From the NCBI GenBank assembly GCA_963579235.1, contig CAUZFM010000006.1:1-49738 (forward strand): a stretch of DNA of 49,738 bases, given 5' to 3'. The stretch is from UBA1149 sp963579235 (GTDB lineage Bacteria > Desulfobacterota > Binatia > UBA1149). A program made the translations under genes and the position numbers. The notes below the pieces were generated by a model. The model was not told the DNA's origin and searched no databases. It saw only the letters and a program-made list of their open reading frames with translations. This document shows, piece after piece, positions 41,457 through 49,738 of this stretch (position 1 is its first letter; each line of letters opens with the position of its first letter).

Positions 41457-42536
41457 TTAAGCGCGAACACGGGCGTCGATGAGCTCGACGAGACGGTTGG
41501 GGTCTATCGGCTTCTTAAAGATCACGTCTTTCAGACCGGCCGCCCGAGACCGCTTGAGGACGTGATCCTTGTCGTAGTAATAGGCGGTCATGAGCACCAC
41601 CGGCAGGTCGCTGTGGCTGGTGTTGAGTTCCTGCAGCAAGTCGTAGCCGTCCATGTCGGGCATTACCACGTCGCTGAGCACGAGATCGATTTTTTCTTTG
41701 CCGACCTGCTTGAGCGCATCGAGCCCGGAGCTGGCAGTGAGCACGTGGCAGCCCTCGGCTTCGAGCAGGTCGGCCATCGAAAGGACCAGCTCTTCGTCGT
41801 CGTCCACCACCAGTATGTGCCGCCCCCTCAGCCTGTTCTTGCCCGCGCGACCGTTGATGGAGGGAGCCTCCTCCCGCATGCCAAGGTCGGTCATGGTTCG
41901 ACCGGGCAGGTACTCGGTGGTGCCGTACTGCCCGCTGGCGGCCATCTCGCCCACGCGCTCTACTATCGACTGGATTCTCCTCAGTGCGCGGTTGATGGAT
42001 GTGACCCGTTCATGCTCGGCCTTGTAGTCGTCCTCCTGCGCCTTGTCGTGCAGGTAGCGGTCGAGCAAGGCCGACTGGTTTACGACTGTTTCCAGCGGCG
42101 TGTTTATTTCGTGGGCGAGGCTTACCGCCAGTTCGGCCAGGGTGTGCAGCTGCTCGTTGTGAATGAGGGCCGAGATGTCCTTTGCAAAACCTATGCTGCC
42201 GCGTTCGCGCTGACGTCCGTCGTAAATGATCGAGCCAGATATCGCCACGGGCACCTTATGGCTGCTGCTGTCGACGAACATCGTCTCGAAGTTTCTCACC
42301 AGTCCGACACCACCGTGGTCGTCCGAACGCATGGCGTCCATGACCGCGTGCGAGTGCTCTGAGTCGGGGTAGAGCATGGCCACGTGCTCGCCCATTACTT
42401 CGCTGGCTTCGTATCCGAGCGTCTGGGCGGCGCCGTCGTTGTAAAAGATTATCGTGCCCTGCTTGTCCACCGCGATGACGATGTCAGGGGCGCTTTCGAG
42501 TAGTTGTTCGAAGTAGACTTTGGGCAGCTCTTTCAA
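41457..42536 (-). CDS. PAS-DHp-receiver protein without a kinase ATPase domain
   Basis: A 359-residue signalling protein. A PAS domain (about 8-125) is followed by a histidine-kinase dimerisation helix pair with the H-box SLAHEINTPLE (His142), then after only about 60 residues by a receiver domain (238-359) with Asp245-247, phosphoacceptor Asp289 in LSDVVMPDMDG, and Lys341-342. No N, G1 or G2 box of an HATPase domain is present between His142 and the receiver, where about 110-150 residues would be needed. So it cannot autophosphorylate and may act as a phosphotransfer adaptor or sensor scaffold (inference). The start is TTG with GGGAG upstream. Confidence 0.85.
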   Translation of the reverse strand: MKELPKVYFEQLLESAPDIVIAVDKQGTIIFYNDGAAQTLGYEASEVMGEHVAMLYPDSEHSHAVMDAMRSDDHGGVGLVRNFETMFVDSSSHKVPVAISGSIIYDGRQRERGSIGFAKDISALIHNEQLHTLAELAVSLAHEINTPLETVVNQSALLDRYLHDKAQEDDYKAEHERVTSINRALRRIQSIVERVGEMAASGQYGTTEYLPGRTMTDLGMREEAPSINGRAGKNRLRGRHILVVDDDEELVLSMADLLEAEGCHVLTASSGLDALKQVGKEKIDLVLSDVVMPDMDGYDLLQELNTSHSDLPVVLMTAYYYDKDHVLKRSRAAGLKDVIFKKPIDPNRLVELIDARVRA

Positions 42537-42663
42537 GGTGGTCCACTCCCGCTCACAAGTGATGCTATCGCGGGCTTTATCACCTAGAGGGTAAGCCCAC
42601 TCCCGGACGGGGTCAAGGACTTTTCATGGAGAAATCGAGCGATTATGGCTAGTATCAGGCACT

Positions 42664-43119
42664 GTGTCGGGGGCAGCAAAAAGGCGAACGGGGGCTTACG
42701 TGGTCCTGCTGCTGTTGCTGGCGACGGTGGCGTCCTGCTACTGGACCCGCTACCCGGAACTGGTGGAGACCCACCTGGACTTGCTCGAAGGGCTGGCGGC
42801 CGACGGCCGCGACATGGTGCAGGCCGGCTATGGCAGCAGGCTGCACACCGGCGAGATAGAGCGTTTTGATTACCCGCTCGAAAGAGCGCAGCAATTCGCA
42901 GAAATAAGTCGCCGCAGGTGGCCCGATCGGGGGTCACTGAAGCTTTTTGACGAGGTGCTGGCCGAGTACGCTGTTGTTCTCAAGCTTCTCAGGGAGGCTT
43001 CGGCCGACCCGTCCGAGAGCGTGAAGTTCTCCATTGCCGTGGCCGTTGGTCGGCTGGAGCTGGGGGCCGCGGGGACCCGGATGGAATTGCTTCGCGAAAG
43101 CGGCGAAAGCCAGCGTTAG
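42664..43119 (+). CDS. Small lipoprotein-like protein of unknown function
   Basis: A 151-residue protein with a GTG start. A short basic N-terminus and hydrophobic run end in a lipobox-like VASC (Cys25), so it is probably lipid-anchored. The remainder is helical and charged: ERFDYPLERAQQFAEISRRR and LFDEVLAEYAVVLKLLREA. I do not recognise a family. It is divergent from the PAS-DHp-receiver gene with 127 bases between the starts, and convergent with the transaldolase gene. The high Arg/Glu content in the last 40 residues suggests a coil. Confidence 0.55.
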   Translation: MSGAAKRRTGAYVVLLLLLATVASCYWTRYPELVETHLDLLEGLAADGRDMVQAGYGSRLHTGEIERFDYPLERAQQFAEISRRRWPDRGSLKLFDEVLAEYAVVLKLLREASADPSESVKFSIAVAVGRLELGAAGTRMELLRESGESQR

Positions 43120-43135
43120 ACGGAGAGTTTTCTGC

Positions 43136-43780
43136 TCAGCCGGTGAGCTTGCGGTGGTCGGCCAGGAAGCGCTCCAGGCCGAGATCGGTCAGCGGGTGTT
43201 TCATCATCTGCCGTATGATCGCCCCGGGGCAGGTCGCCACGTCGGCGCCCATGCGCGCGGCTTCCACCGCGTGAAAGCTTCCCCTCACGGACGCGACCAG
43301 GACCTCGGTGGCAAAATCAAAGTTGGAGAAGATCTCGACGATCGAGGCGACCATGGCCATGCCGTCTTCGCCTATGTCGTCCAGTCGTCCCACGAAGGGG
43401 CTCACGTAGGCCGCGCCGGCCTTGGCCGCCAGCAGAGCCTGGGCGGGCTGAAAGATAAGGGTGACGTTTACCCGTGTACCTTCTTCGGACAGGCAGCGCG
43501 TGGCCACCAGCCCATCGGCGGTCATGGGGCACTTGACGACCACGTGCTCGTGCATGGCTGCCAACTTGCGGCCCTCGGCGATCATGCCCTCGGCGTCGGT
43601 CGCGATGACCTCGGCGCTTACCGGTCCGTTGACGAGTTCGCAGATTTCTACCAGCGATTCTTCTACCGGGCGGCCGGTCTTGGCCGCAAGGCTCGGGTTG
43701 GTGGTGGCGCCGTCAACTATTCCCCAGGACATGGCCTCGCGAATCTCGCCGATGTCGGCACTGTCGATAAAAATTTTCAT
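43136..43780 (-). CDS. Transaldolase-family protein, fructose-6-phosphate aldolase/short transaldolase (TalC type)
   Basis: A 214-residue class I aldolase with TIM-barrel fold. MKIFIDSADIGEIREA with Asp6 and GATTNPSLAAKTGR form the N-terminal signature, and Lys83 in VVVKCPMT is the Schiff-base lysine. FVGRLDDIGEDGM and ASVRGSFHAVEAARMGAD follow. Length matches the short TalC/Fsa group. Whether it is a transaldolase or fructose-6-phosphate aldolase cannot be told from the motifs. Ten bases after the folK stop, same strand. Confidence 0.92.
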   Translation of the reverse strand: MKIFIDSADIGEIREAMSWGIVDGATTNPSLAAKTGRPVEESLVEICELVNGPVSAEVIATDAEGMIAEGRKLAAMHEHVVVKCPMTADGLVATRCLSEEGTRVNVTLIFQPAQALLAAKAGAAYVSPFVGRLDDIGEDGMAMVASIVEIFSNFDFATEVLVASVRGSFHAVEAARMGADVATCPGAIIRQMMKHPLTDLGLERFLADHRKLTG

Positions 43781-43790
43781 GCTCGCTCCG

Positions 43791-44318
43791 CTAGCGTCGG
43801 GCCGTATTCGGCGGCCGGTAAAGAACTACTTTCTTGTCATCTTCTGCAGCGACCAGCAGCGAAGAGATCGTCGCCTCGCTTACCGGGTGCCTCAGTCCGG
43901 GGGCCAGTTCGGCCAGTGGGAGCAGCACGAAACGCCGGGCGGTGAGTTCCCGGTGGGGGATCGTCAGCTTCCGCGTCTTCATTACAACGGCATCGAAGAG
44001 GAGTATATCGAGGTCGATCTCGCGCGACACGTCCTGGTTCTTAGTGGCCTTGGTTTTTACCCCGCGCCTGCGACCCACGGCGGTTTCGATGGCGAGCAGT
44101 TCCTTGAGCAGGTCCTTGGCCTCAAAGCCAGTTATGATTTCGACCACCGCGTTAAGAAACCAGTTGCGGGTGCGGCCGTGGGGTTCGGTCTCGTACAGGG
44201 AGCTGCGGCCGGTAATCCTGGTGTCGGGCAGCTCGGCGATGGCGGACAGTGCCCGTGAAATGTGGTCTTCTCGGTCGCCGAGGTTGCTGCCGATGGCGAT
44301 GTAGACCCGGTGTTCCAT
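43791..44318 (-). CDS. folK: 2-amino-4-hydroxy-6-hydroxymethyldihydropteridine diphosphokinase
   Basis: A 175-residue HPPK that pyrophosphorylates the pterin precursor in folate synthesis. IAIGSNLGDRE, then SSLYETEPHG, FLNAVVEI, and the magnesium/ATP motif SREIDLDILLFD followed by IPHRELTARRFVLLPLAEL give the complete family pattern. Start ATG 44318. Upstream are 207 bases to the dapB stop in which I see no gene. Downstream the transaldolase gene follows after 10 bases. No other folate gene lies in the window apart from the formyltransferase-like gene near 19 kb. Confidence 0.95.
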   Translation of the reverse strand: MEHRVYIAIGSNLGDREDHISRALSAIAELPDTRITGRSSLYETEPHGRTRNWFLNAVVEIITGFEAKDLLKELLAIETAVGRRRGVKTKATKNQDVSREIDLDILLFDAVVMKTRKLTIPHRELTARRFVLLPLAELAPGLRHPVSEATISSLLVAAEDDKKVVLYRPPNTARR

Positions 44319-44525
44319 TAACGCACGCGGCTGTAGAGCGGTGAAAATCGCTGGGGCTCTACGGTGGTCTGTGAGGGGAGGCCCTTGAAATCTCCGTGTT
44401 TACCAGCAGTTACAGCCAAGGGCAGGGTTTATCGTGAATCGACACAGCCTGCAAATCGGCTGTTCGGGTGCCGGGCGGGTTATTCAGGGTTTCCGGAGGG
44501 GCCGGCCGACGGTCCGCGCCCGGCC

Positions 44526-45341
44526 TCAAGCCGGCTCAAGCCCGCAGACCTGCCGCATTCCGTACAGGCCCGGCTGCCGTCCGGCTACCCACAGCGCCGC
44601 CCTGAGCGCGCCGCCAGCCAGGCAGTCACGCGACGCGGCCCTGTGCGTAAGTTCGAGTCTTTCGCCCGTTCCCACGAGCATGACGGTGTGATCGCCCACC
44701 GCGTCGCCGCCGCGAAGTGCGACCACGCCTATTTCGTCGTCCGGCCTTTCGCCGATCATGCCTTCCCTGGCCGTTGCCAGGGAGGCCGGCAGCTCCAGCC
44801 CTCGGGCGGCGGCAGCGGTGGCGGCCAGCGACAGCGCAGTCCCGCTGGGGGCGTCCTTTTTGAGGCGGTGGTGCAGCTCCAGGACTTCGCAATCAAAACC
44901 GCTCCCGAGAGCCTTGACCGCTTGCTCGACGAGGCTGTCGAGCACAGTGATGCCCACGCTCATGTTCGATGCCATTACGGTAGCTGTGCGTGCGGCGAGC
45001 TCTTCGGCGCGGGCTCGCTGTTCCGGATCGAGCCCGGTCGTGCCCACAACTACTGGCGCGCCGTTGCCGGCCGCGAACTCGAGCTGGGCCAGCGTGGCGG
45101 CGGGCGAACTGAAATCGACTATCACCGCCCCCTTGGTCCACGAGGCCTTCAGGTCATCGCCGATGGTGACGCCGCTGGCCGCGACCCCGGCCGCGAGGCC
45201 AGCGTCCTGGCCCAGGGCCGGGTGGCCCGGTGCCTCCAGCGCGCCCGTTACCCGCAGCCCGTTCTCTTCGGCCAGCGCTATTATCCGTCGGCCCATACGT
45301 CCGCCGGCTCCGCACACCGTTATGTCTACCAGCTTGCCCAT
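44526..45341 (-). CDS. dapB: 4-hydroxy-tetrahydrodipicolinate reductase
   Basis: A 271-residue NAD(P)H-dependent reductase of the diaminopimelate pathway. VCGAGGRMGRRII binds the nucleotide; VVGTTG and ASNMSVGI follow, and LELHHRLKKDAPSGTAL holds the catalytic His-His and Lys. The ATG at 45341 follows AAAGGATA. Fourth and last gene of the leftward lysA-dapF-dapA-dapB cluster; 13 bases separate it from dapA. The C-terminal extension DCLAGGALRAALWVAG is ordinary for the family. Confidence 0.95.
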   Translation of the reverse strand: MGKLVDITVCGAGGRMGRRIIALAEENGLRVTGALEAPGHPALGQDAGLAAGVAASGVTIGDDLKASWTKGAVIVDFSSPAATLAQLEFAAGNGAPVVVGTTGLDPEQRARAEELAARTATVMASNMSVGITVLDSLVEQAVKALGSGFDCEVLELHHRLKKDAPSGTALSLAATAAAARGLELPASLATAREGMIGERPDDEIGVVALRGGDAVGDHTVMLVGTGERLELTHRAASRDCLAGGALRAALWVAGRQPGLYGMRQVCGLEPA

Positions 45342-45354
45342 TATCCTTTCACCT

Positions 45355-46233
45355 TTATCCCCGCAACAGTTCGTAGCCGCGCATGACGGCTTCGAGCGCC
45401 GAGCTGTTTTCGCCCGTCATGGGTGTAAGTGGCAGTCGCATCTCGGCCGAGCAACGGCCGGCAAGCTGCATGGCTGTCTTGACCGGTATGGGGTTGGTCT
45501 CCAGCGACATTGCCTGCATGAGGGGGAGAAGCTCGCGGTGGATGTTGCGCGCGTTCTCCATCTGCCCCGCGGCAGCCGCGTCCACCAGCGCCTTCATGCG
45601 CGCGGGCAGCAGGTTGGAGACCACCGCTATGACCCCGCCGGCACCCAGGGCCATCAGCGGCAGGGTGAGCGAGTCGTCACCCGAGAGCACCGTCAGGTCG
45701 TCGCCGGCCAGCTGCATTGTTCGCATGGCCTGGTCCATGGACCCGGCGGCGTCCTTGAGCGCCACGATGCCAGGTATCGCTGCCAGCTCGGCCAGGGTCT
45801 CGGGCAGCAGGTTGACGCCCGTTCTGCCGGGGATGTTGTAGACCACCAGCGGCAGGTCGGCGGCCTCGGCCACCGTGCGGTAGTGAACCACGTGGCCGGC
45901 CTGGGTGGGCTTGTTGTAGTAAGGGGATATCAGTAGCGCGCCGTCCGCACCGGCGCTGCGAGCAAAGCGCGTCAGCTTTACCGACTCGGCGGTGGAGTTG
46001 GAGCCGGTGCCGGCCAGCACCTTCAGCCGGCCGTCGGCGGCCTTGATGACGGCGCTGATCACGCGCTCGTGTTCGTCGTGGCTCATGGTGGCCGACTCGC
46101 CGGTGCTCCCGCAGGGGACGACGCCGTCGATGCCGGCCTCGGCCTGCAGGTCGACCAGCCGGGCGAGGGCCTCGGCATTGATCTCGCCGTCGCTAAAGGG
46201 GGTTACCAGTGCTGTCCAGGTTCCTTCAAACAC
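45355..46233 (-). CDS. dapA: 4-hydroxy-tetrahydrodipicolinate synthase
   Basis: A 292-residue TIM-barrel class I aldolase that condenses pyruvate with aspartate semialdehyde. Lys160 in GIVALKDAAGS is the Schiff-base lysine, Tyr132 in VVYNIPGRTGVN is the proton relay, and CGSTGESATM is the GxGxxGE carboxylate site. The GTG start has AAAGGAA upstream. It is 24 bases after the dapF stop. It is the entry enzyme of the DAP branch and usually inhibited by lysine in Gram-negatives; nothing here shows whether this one is. Confidence 0.96.
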   Translation of the reverse strand: MFEGTWTALVTPFSDGEINAEALARLVDLQAEAGIDGVVPCGSTGESATMSHDEHERVISAVIKAADGRLKVLAGTGSNSTAESVKLTRFARSAGADGALLISPYYNKPTQAGHVVHYRTVAEAADLPLVVYNIPGRTGVNLLPETLAELAAIPGIVALKDAAGSMDQAMRTMQLAGDDLTVLSGDDSLTLPLMALGAGGVIAVVSNLLPARMKALVDAAAAGQMENARNIHRELLPLMQAMSLETNPIPVKTAMQLAGRCSAEMRLPLTPMTGENSSALEAVMRGYELLRG

Positions 46234-46257
46234 GCTCGTTGTTCCTTTTGCCCTGAT

Positions 46258-47100
46258 TCATCCAGGCACGCTCACCGTGCCACGAAAACTCTCTTCGACG
46301 GGGCCTGTCATGAACACCCGGCCATCCCCGCGCAGTTCTATGTACAGTTGTCCGCCATTAAGAACCACCGTGGCGTTGCTGTCGCAGCGACCGGTACGGT
46401 GGGCGGCCACCACCACGGCGCAGGCCCCGGTGCCGCAGGCCGCGGTTTCGCCCGAGCCCCGCTCCCACACCCGCATGGTGAGCTGCCCGCGGTTGTCTAC
46501 GCGCACAAACTCGGTGTTGACGCCCGAGGGAAAGAACTCGTGGCTGTCGAAGGCCGGGCCGATGCGTTCGAGGTCAAGGCCTTCTGGGTCCTCGTCGAAG
46601 GTCACGCAGTGGGGGTTGCCCATCGACACGCAGCTGACCGTCCAGCTTCGCCCGTCTACCAGCAGCGGCACATCAAACTGCTCACCGTCGGCGTTGACCG
46701 GTACCTGCCTGCCCTCGAGAACAGGCGGCCCCATGTCCACGGTCACCGATCCGACCTTGCCGTCGGTCACGTGCAGCTCGAGAGCCTTGTTACCGCAGTC
46801 GGTTTCGACCAGCAGGCTGTTGGAAGTTCCCACCAGCCCGCGTTCGTAGACGAACTTGGCCAGCCCCCTGATGCCGTTGCCGCACATGGCGCCGCGGCTG
46901 CCGTCGGCGTTGTACATCTCCATGCGGAAGTCAGCCTTCTCTGAAGGGCAGACCAGGATCAGTCCGTCGGCGCCAATGCCTCCCCTGCGCGGTGACAGGC
47001 GGCGGCTGAGCTCGCCGGGGTTTTCGAGCGAAGCCCGGGTGCAGTCGACAAACAGGTAGTCGTTGTGACAGCCGTGAATCTTGGCGAGCTCGAGTTGCAT
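46258..47100 (-). CDS. dapF: Diaminopimelate epimerase
   Basis: A 280-residue PLP-independent racemase-fold enzyme converting LL- to meso-diaminopimelate. Both catalytic cysteines are present: Cys73 in GAMCGNGIRG and Cys222 in GETAACGTGACA. FNADG-type MYNADGSRG and GNPHCV complete the pattern. Start ATG 47100, 13 bases after the lysA stop. No clear ribosome site is seen, so it may be read by coupling with lysA. Confidence 0.96.
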   Translation of the reverse strand: MQLELAKIHGCHNDYLFVDCTRASLENPGELSRRLSPRRGGIGADGLILVCPSEKADFRMEMYNADGSRGAMCGNGIRGLAKFVYERGLVGTSNSLLVETDCGNKALELHVTDGKVGSVTVDMGPPVLEGRQVPVNADGEQFDVPLLVDGRSWTVSCVSMGNPHCVTFDEDPEGLDLERIGPAFDSHEFFPSGVNTEFVRVDNRGQLTMRVWERGSGETAACGTGACAVVVAAHRTGRCDSNATVVLNGGQLYIELRGDGRVFMTGPVEESFRGTVSVPG

Positions 47101-47113
47101 GGGGCTCAGTGGG

Positions 47114-48373
47114 CTATTCTCCCGACAGGTGGCCCGGGATGGCCTCGCCCGCGAACAGCGACTCCACGGTTTCTCTTTCGCGCACGAGGTCCCAGCTGTC
47201 GCCGTTGACCAGTACCTCGGCCGGCCGAGGCCGGGTGTTGTAGTTTGAAGCCATTACGAAACCGTATGCACCGGCGCTCATGATGGCCAGCAGTCCGCCT
47301 GCTTGGACGTTGGCCATCAGCCTTTCCTTCGCAAAAAAGTCGCCGCTCTCACAAATGGGACCAACCACGTCAGCGGTGATCGTGCCTTCGCCGTCCTCTA
47401 CCGCCTCCACGTCGTGGTGCGCGGAGTAAAGCGAGGGGCGGGCGAGGTCGTTCATGCCCGCATCTACCACGACGAAGTTTTTCTCGTGATTGCCCTTGTG
47501 AAACAGCACGGTGGTGAGTAATACACCGGCGTTGGCAGCTATGGAGCGACCCGGTTCCACCACGATGGTGAGCCCGCGGCCCTCGAAGACGCGCAGCAGG
47601 GTGGCCGCCCACTCGTCGGGGCTCGGCGGTGACTCGTCCTGGTAGGTCACGCCCAGGCCGCCGCCCATGTCGACGTAGCCTATTGGTATCCCCGCACTGT
47701 CCAGGCGGTCGAGCAGGGAGGTTATACGCGTGGCGGCTTCTTCTATCGGCGAGCTGCTCACGAGTTGCGAGCCCACGTGGCAGTCGATGCCCAGCACCTC
47801 TATGCCCTCCAGTTCGGCAGCCCGGTGGTAGTGCTCCACGCATTGGTCTGCGGCTACGCCGAACTTGCTGTCGGCCAAGCCGGTGGCGATGTACGGATGG
47901 GTCTGGGGGTCGACGTCGGGGTTGACGCGCAGGGACACCGGGGCCGTGGTTTTCATTTCAAGGGCGAGCTGGCTTATCAGCTCGAGCTCGGCCAGCGACT
48001 CGACGTTAAACATCAGGATGCCGGCATCCAGGGCGGCGCGGATCTCCCAGGCCTGTTTGCCTACTCCGGAGAACACCACGCGGGACGCCTCGCCGCCGGC
48101 GGCCAGCACGCGGGCCAGCTCACCACCCGAAACGACGTCGAAGCCGGCACCCTCGTTGGCCAGCGCTCGCAGTACCGCGAGGTTGGAGTTGGCCTTTACC
48201 GAGTAGCAGACGAGGTGGGGGTGGTCGCCGAAGCCTTTGCGCCAAGCGCCCAGCTGGGTTCGGAGCGCAGCCAGGCTGTACACGTAACAGGGCGTGCCTA
48301 CCGCCTCGGCCAGCTCGGACAGGGCTACGTCTTCGGCGTAGAGGCTGCCGTTCCTGCGGTTGAAAAATTCCAT
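47114..48373 (-). CDS. lysA: Diaminopimelate decarboxylase
   Basis: A 419-residue fold-type III PLP enzyme making L-lysine from meso-DAP. Lys60 in CYSVKANSNLAVL binds PLP; GIDCHVGSQ, DMGGGLGV and EPGRSIAANAG form the cofactor site, and ICESGDFFAKER carries the catalytic Cys. First gene of the cluster; the 78 bases before fabD's stop hold its promoter region and a G-rich run of seven. Confidence 0.96.
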   Translation of the reverse strand: MEFFNRRNGSLYAEDVALSELAEAVGTPCYVYSLAALRTQLGAWRKGFGDHPHLVCYSVKANSNLAVLRALANEGAGFDVVSGGELARVLAAGGEASRVVFSGVGKQAWEIRAALDAGILMFNVESLAELELISQLALEMKTTAPVSLRVNPDVDPQTHPYIATGLADSKFGVAADQCVEHYHRAAELEGIEVLGIDCHVGSQLVSSSPIEEAATRITSLLDRLDSAGIPIGYVDMGGGLGVTYQDESPPSPDEWAATLLRVFEGRGLTIVVEPGRSIAANAGVLLTTVLFHKGNHEKNFVVVDAGMNDLARPSLYSAHHDVEAVEDGEGTITADVVGPICESGDFFAKERLMANVQAGGLLAIMSAGAYGFVMASNYNTRPRPAEVLVNGDSWDLVRERETVESLFAGEAIPGHLSGE

Positions 48374-48451
48374 CTCAAGGCATCGGCCGGGGGGGGGCGG
48401 CCGCGCGAACTATAGTCGCGGCTATTCGGGAAGGCCAGTCAGTCGCGGCTT

Positions 48452-49396
48452 TCAGTCCGAGAGCAGCTCGCGTGCAATTTTCAGCGTGCTCACCGACAGC
48501 ACCTTTACGCCTATGCTGCGAAAGAAGCCCCGCAACGGGCGGCCAGGGCCAATCTCGATCACGCGCTCGGCGCCAGCGGCGAGCAGCGGCATGTTCTCGT
48601 TCCAGAGCACGGGCGAGCAGACCTGCATGGCCAGGCCGTCTACGATCCTGGCCGCGACCGGCTCGTGGAAGCCGCCGCTGTGGTTGCTGGTCACGCTGCC
48701 CGCGCGTTCGGGTTGCCAGCCGTCGGCAGAATCTTCGAGCAGCGGTCGCAGGCTGTCGGCCACCGGGGCCATCAGCCGGGAATGAAACGGCGCCGACACC
48801 CTCAGCTCAACCAGCCTGGCGCCCGACAGGGCAGGGTGCGCGGCTATCCTTTTGCCAGCCTCGGCCACCGCGCTGGTCTCTCCGGCGATGACCGCCTGTT
48901 GCGCCGAGTTCAGGTTGGCGATGTCAACGCCGAGCTCGGTCACGAGCTCGAGCAGTGCCTGTTGGTCGAGCCCGCGGGCGGTGACGGCCAGCATGGCGCC
49001 GGTAACCGTTGTCCCGCTGTCCGCGGCAACGCAGTCCTGCATCAGTCGGCCTCGTTGCCGGCACAGGCGCAGGGCCTCGGCGGTGGGCAGTACACCGGCA
49101 GCCACGAGCGCCGCGTACTCACCCAGGCTGTGGCCTCCCCAGCAGCTGTCGGCCAGGTCAAAGTGGGCGCGCAGTGACTCCAGCATCGCCAACTCGACGG
49201 TGAGTATGGCGGGCTGCTGAAACTCGGTATGCTGCAGCCGGTCGTCCTCTTCGAAACACAGAGCCTGCATGTCGAGCTCGAGAGTGTCGGAGGCCAGTTC
49301 GAAGACCAGCCGGGCCTGCTCGAACTCGTCGTGGAAGTCTCGCCCCATGCCGGTTTTCTGGCAACCCTGGCCCGGGAAAACCACGCTCGTGGTCAT
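48452..49396 (-). CDS. fabD: Malonyl-CoA:ACP transacylase
   Basis: A 314-residue enzyme that loads malonate onto acyl carrier protein for fatty acid synthesis. FPGQGCQKTGMG is the N-terminal motif, Ser90 in GGHSLGEYAAL is the nucleophile, and APFHSRLMAP holds the catalytic His; the active-site Arg is in LCRQRGRLM. The ATG at 49396 overlaps the upstream stop as ATGA, which favours it over a GTG 12 bases earlier. No other fab gene is nearby. A polyketide-type trans-acting acyltransferase is an alternative, but nothing around it supports that. Confidence 0.93.
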   Translation of the reverse strand: MTTSVVFPGQGCQKTGMGRDFHDEFEQARLVFELASDTLELDMQALCFEEDDRLQHTEFQQPAILTVELAMLESLRAHFDLADSCWGGHSLGEYAALVAAGVLPTAEALRLCRQRGRLMQDCVAADSGTTVTGAMLAVTARGLDQQALLELVTELGVDIANLNSAQQAVIAGETSAVAEAGKRIAAHPALSGARLVELRVSAPFHSRLMAPVADSLRPLLEDSADGWQPERAGSVTSNHSGGFHEPVAARIVDGLAMQVCSPVLWNENMPLLAAGAERVIEIGPGRPLRGFFRSIGVKVLSVSTLKIARELLSD

Positions 49397-49737
49397 CTGT
49401 TGAGACACTTGAGCGGCGAACCCCTCTGCCCGTCTTTGAGAAACGGCGTCACCCTGAAATCGGGGATACCCGGTCGGGCGGTCGTGTCGGTGTGCGCCCA
49501 GTTGCTACGCGGGTTGACCCGCTTGGAGTCGGTGACCGGCAGCGTGGATATGACTTCCCATTCGCCGTTGGCCGACAGCCGCTCGATCTCAAAACCGGCG
49601 AGGTCGTCGAGTCTCGTTCCGTCCACGCTTGTTCCTGGTCGTTTCCAGCTCAGGGTAACGCTGCCGTCGGCATTGCGGGTGGCCAGGGCCTGGCCGATCA
49701 TCAGCGGGGCTGTGTTTTCCGGAGGTCGCGGCGGGGT
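49393..49737 (-). CDS. C-terminal end of a fibronectin-type-III-like protein
   Basis: The reading frame is open to the window edge, so the start is not seen. The visible part begins with a Pro-rich stretch (TPPRPPENTAP), then a beta-rich domain with VTLSWKRPG and LAGFEIERLS, typical of a fibronectin type III strand pattern, and ends SPLKCLNR. In several bacteria a lipoprotein of this type lies beside lysA, but the N-terminal signal is outside the window. Its stop overlaps the fabD start by ATGA. Confidence 0.6.
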   Translation of the reverse strand, partial: TPPRPPENTAPLMIGQALATRNADGSVTLSWKRPGTSVDGTRLDDLAGFEIERLSANGEWEVISTLPVTDSKRVNPRSNWAHTDTTARPGIPDFRVTPFLKDGQRGSPLKCLNR

Positions 49738-49738
49738 G

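Noticed and set aside
44319..44525. Small gene or structured RNA in the 207-base gap between folK and dapB
   Set aside because: No tRNA-like cloverleaf, no coding bias with a ribosome site, and no clear hairpin with U-run was found.

Overview
The window is GC-rich, densely coded bacterial chromosome. Coding runs in long, mostly leftward blocks with tight or overlapping junctions, and Shine-Dalgarno motifs of the GGAG/AGGAGG type are common. I see no phage, insertion sequence, CRISPR array, rRNA or tRNA. The gene mix suggests an uncultivated relative of the former Deltaproteobacteria (Myxococcota, Desulfobacterota or Binatota type): a biotin-dependent sodium-pump decarboxylase, an ETF paired with a membrane Fe-S ETF:quinone oxidoreductase, secreted Cys-rich DUF4215-type proteins and Ser/Thr-rich tails. 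That placement is inference; no marker gene here settles it.

Layout. 1-4.9 kb: end of a SAM hydroxide adenosyltransferase, SppA, a lipoate-ligase-like protein that has lost its catalytic lysine, a HIT protein, a HAD phosphatase and a small acidic protein. 5-14.8 kb (leftward): methylmalonyl-CoA carboxyltransferase, OadG-like subunit, biotin carrier and OadB-like sodium pump, then methylmalonyl-CoA mutase large chain, pyruvoyl-dependent arginine decarboxylase, RNase R and a DegP/HtrA protease; a DUF192 lipoprotein lies upstream. 14.9-18.8 kb: ETF:quinone oxidoreductase facing etfA-etfB. 19-27.6 kb: a formyltransferase resembling the hydrolase domain of 10-formyl-THF dehydrogenase, a HAD protein, a HupE/UreJ-type membrane protein, secreted protein C (DUF4215), a coupled SDR/acyltransferase/patatin lipid operon and an apparently inactive ADP-ribosylglycohydrolase homologue. 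27.6-35.2 kb: aldehyde dehydrogenase, 3-hydroxyacyl-CoA dehydrogenase, an MDR reductase and a 1216-residue flavin/Fe-S fusion. 35.3-39.9 kb: two tandem secreted Cys-rich paralogues (A and B). 40-49.7 kb: MBL hydrolase, cobalamin adenosyltransferase, PAS-DHp-REC protein, small lipoprotein, transaldolase, folK, dapB-dapA-dapF-lysA, fabD and the end of a fibronectin-like protein.

How it fits together. Methylmalonyl-CoA mutase, the biotin decarboxylase and the cobalamin adenosyltransferase would interconvert succinyl-CoA and propionyl-CoA with sodium transport. ETF plus its membrane oxidoreductase, the hydroxyacyl-CoA dehydrogenase and the aldehyde dehydrogenase indicate acyl-CoA oxidation feeding a quinone pool. 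The four-gene dap/lys cluster makes meso-diaminopimelate and lysine.

Most novel observation: the secreted proteins A, B and C each begin with two copies of a four-cysteine module whose first spacing is exactly C-x21-C and second is C-x13/14-C in all six copies. I do not recognise it as a named domain.
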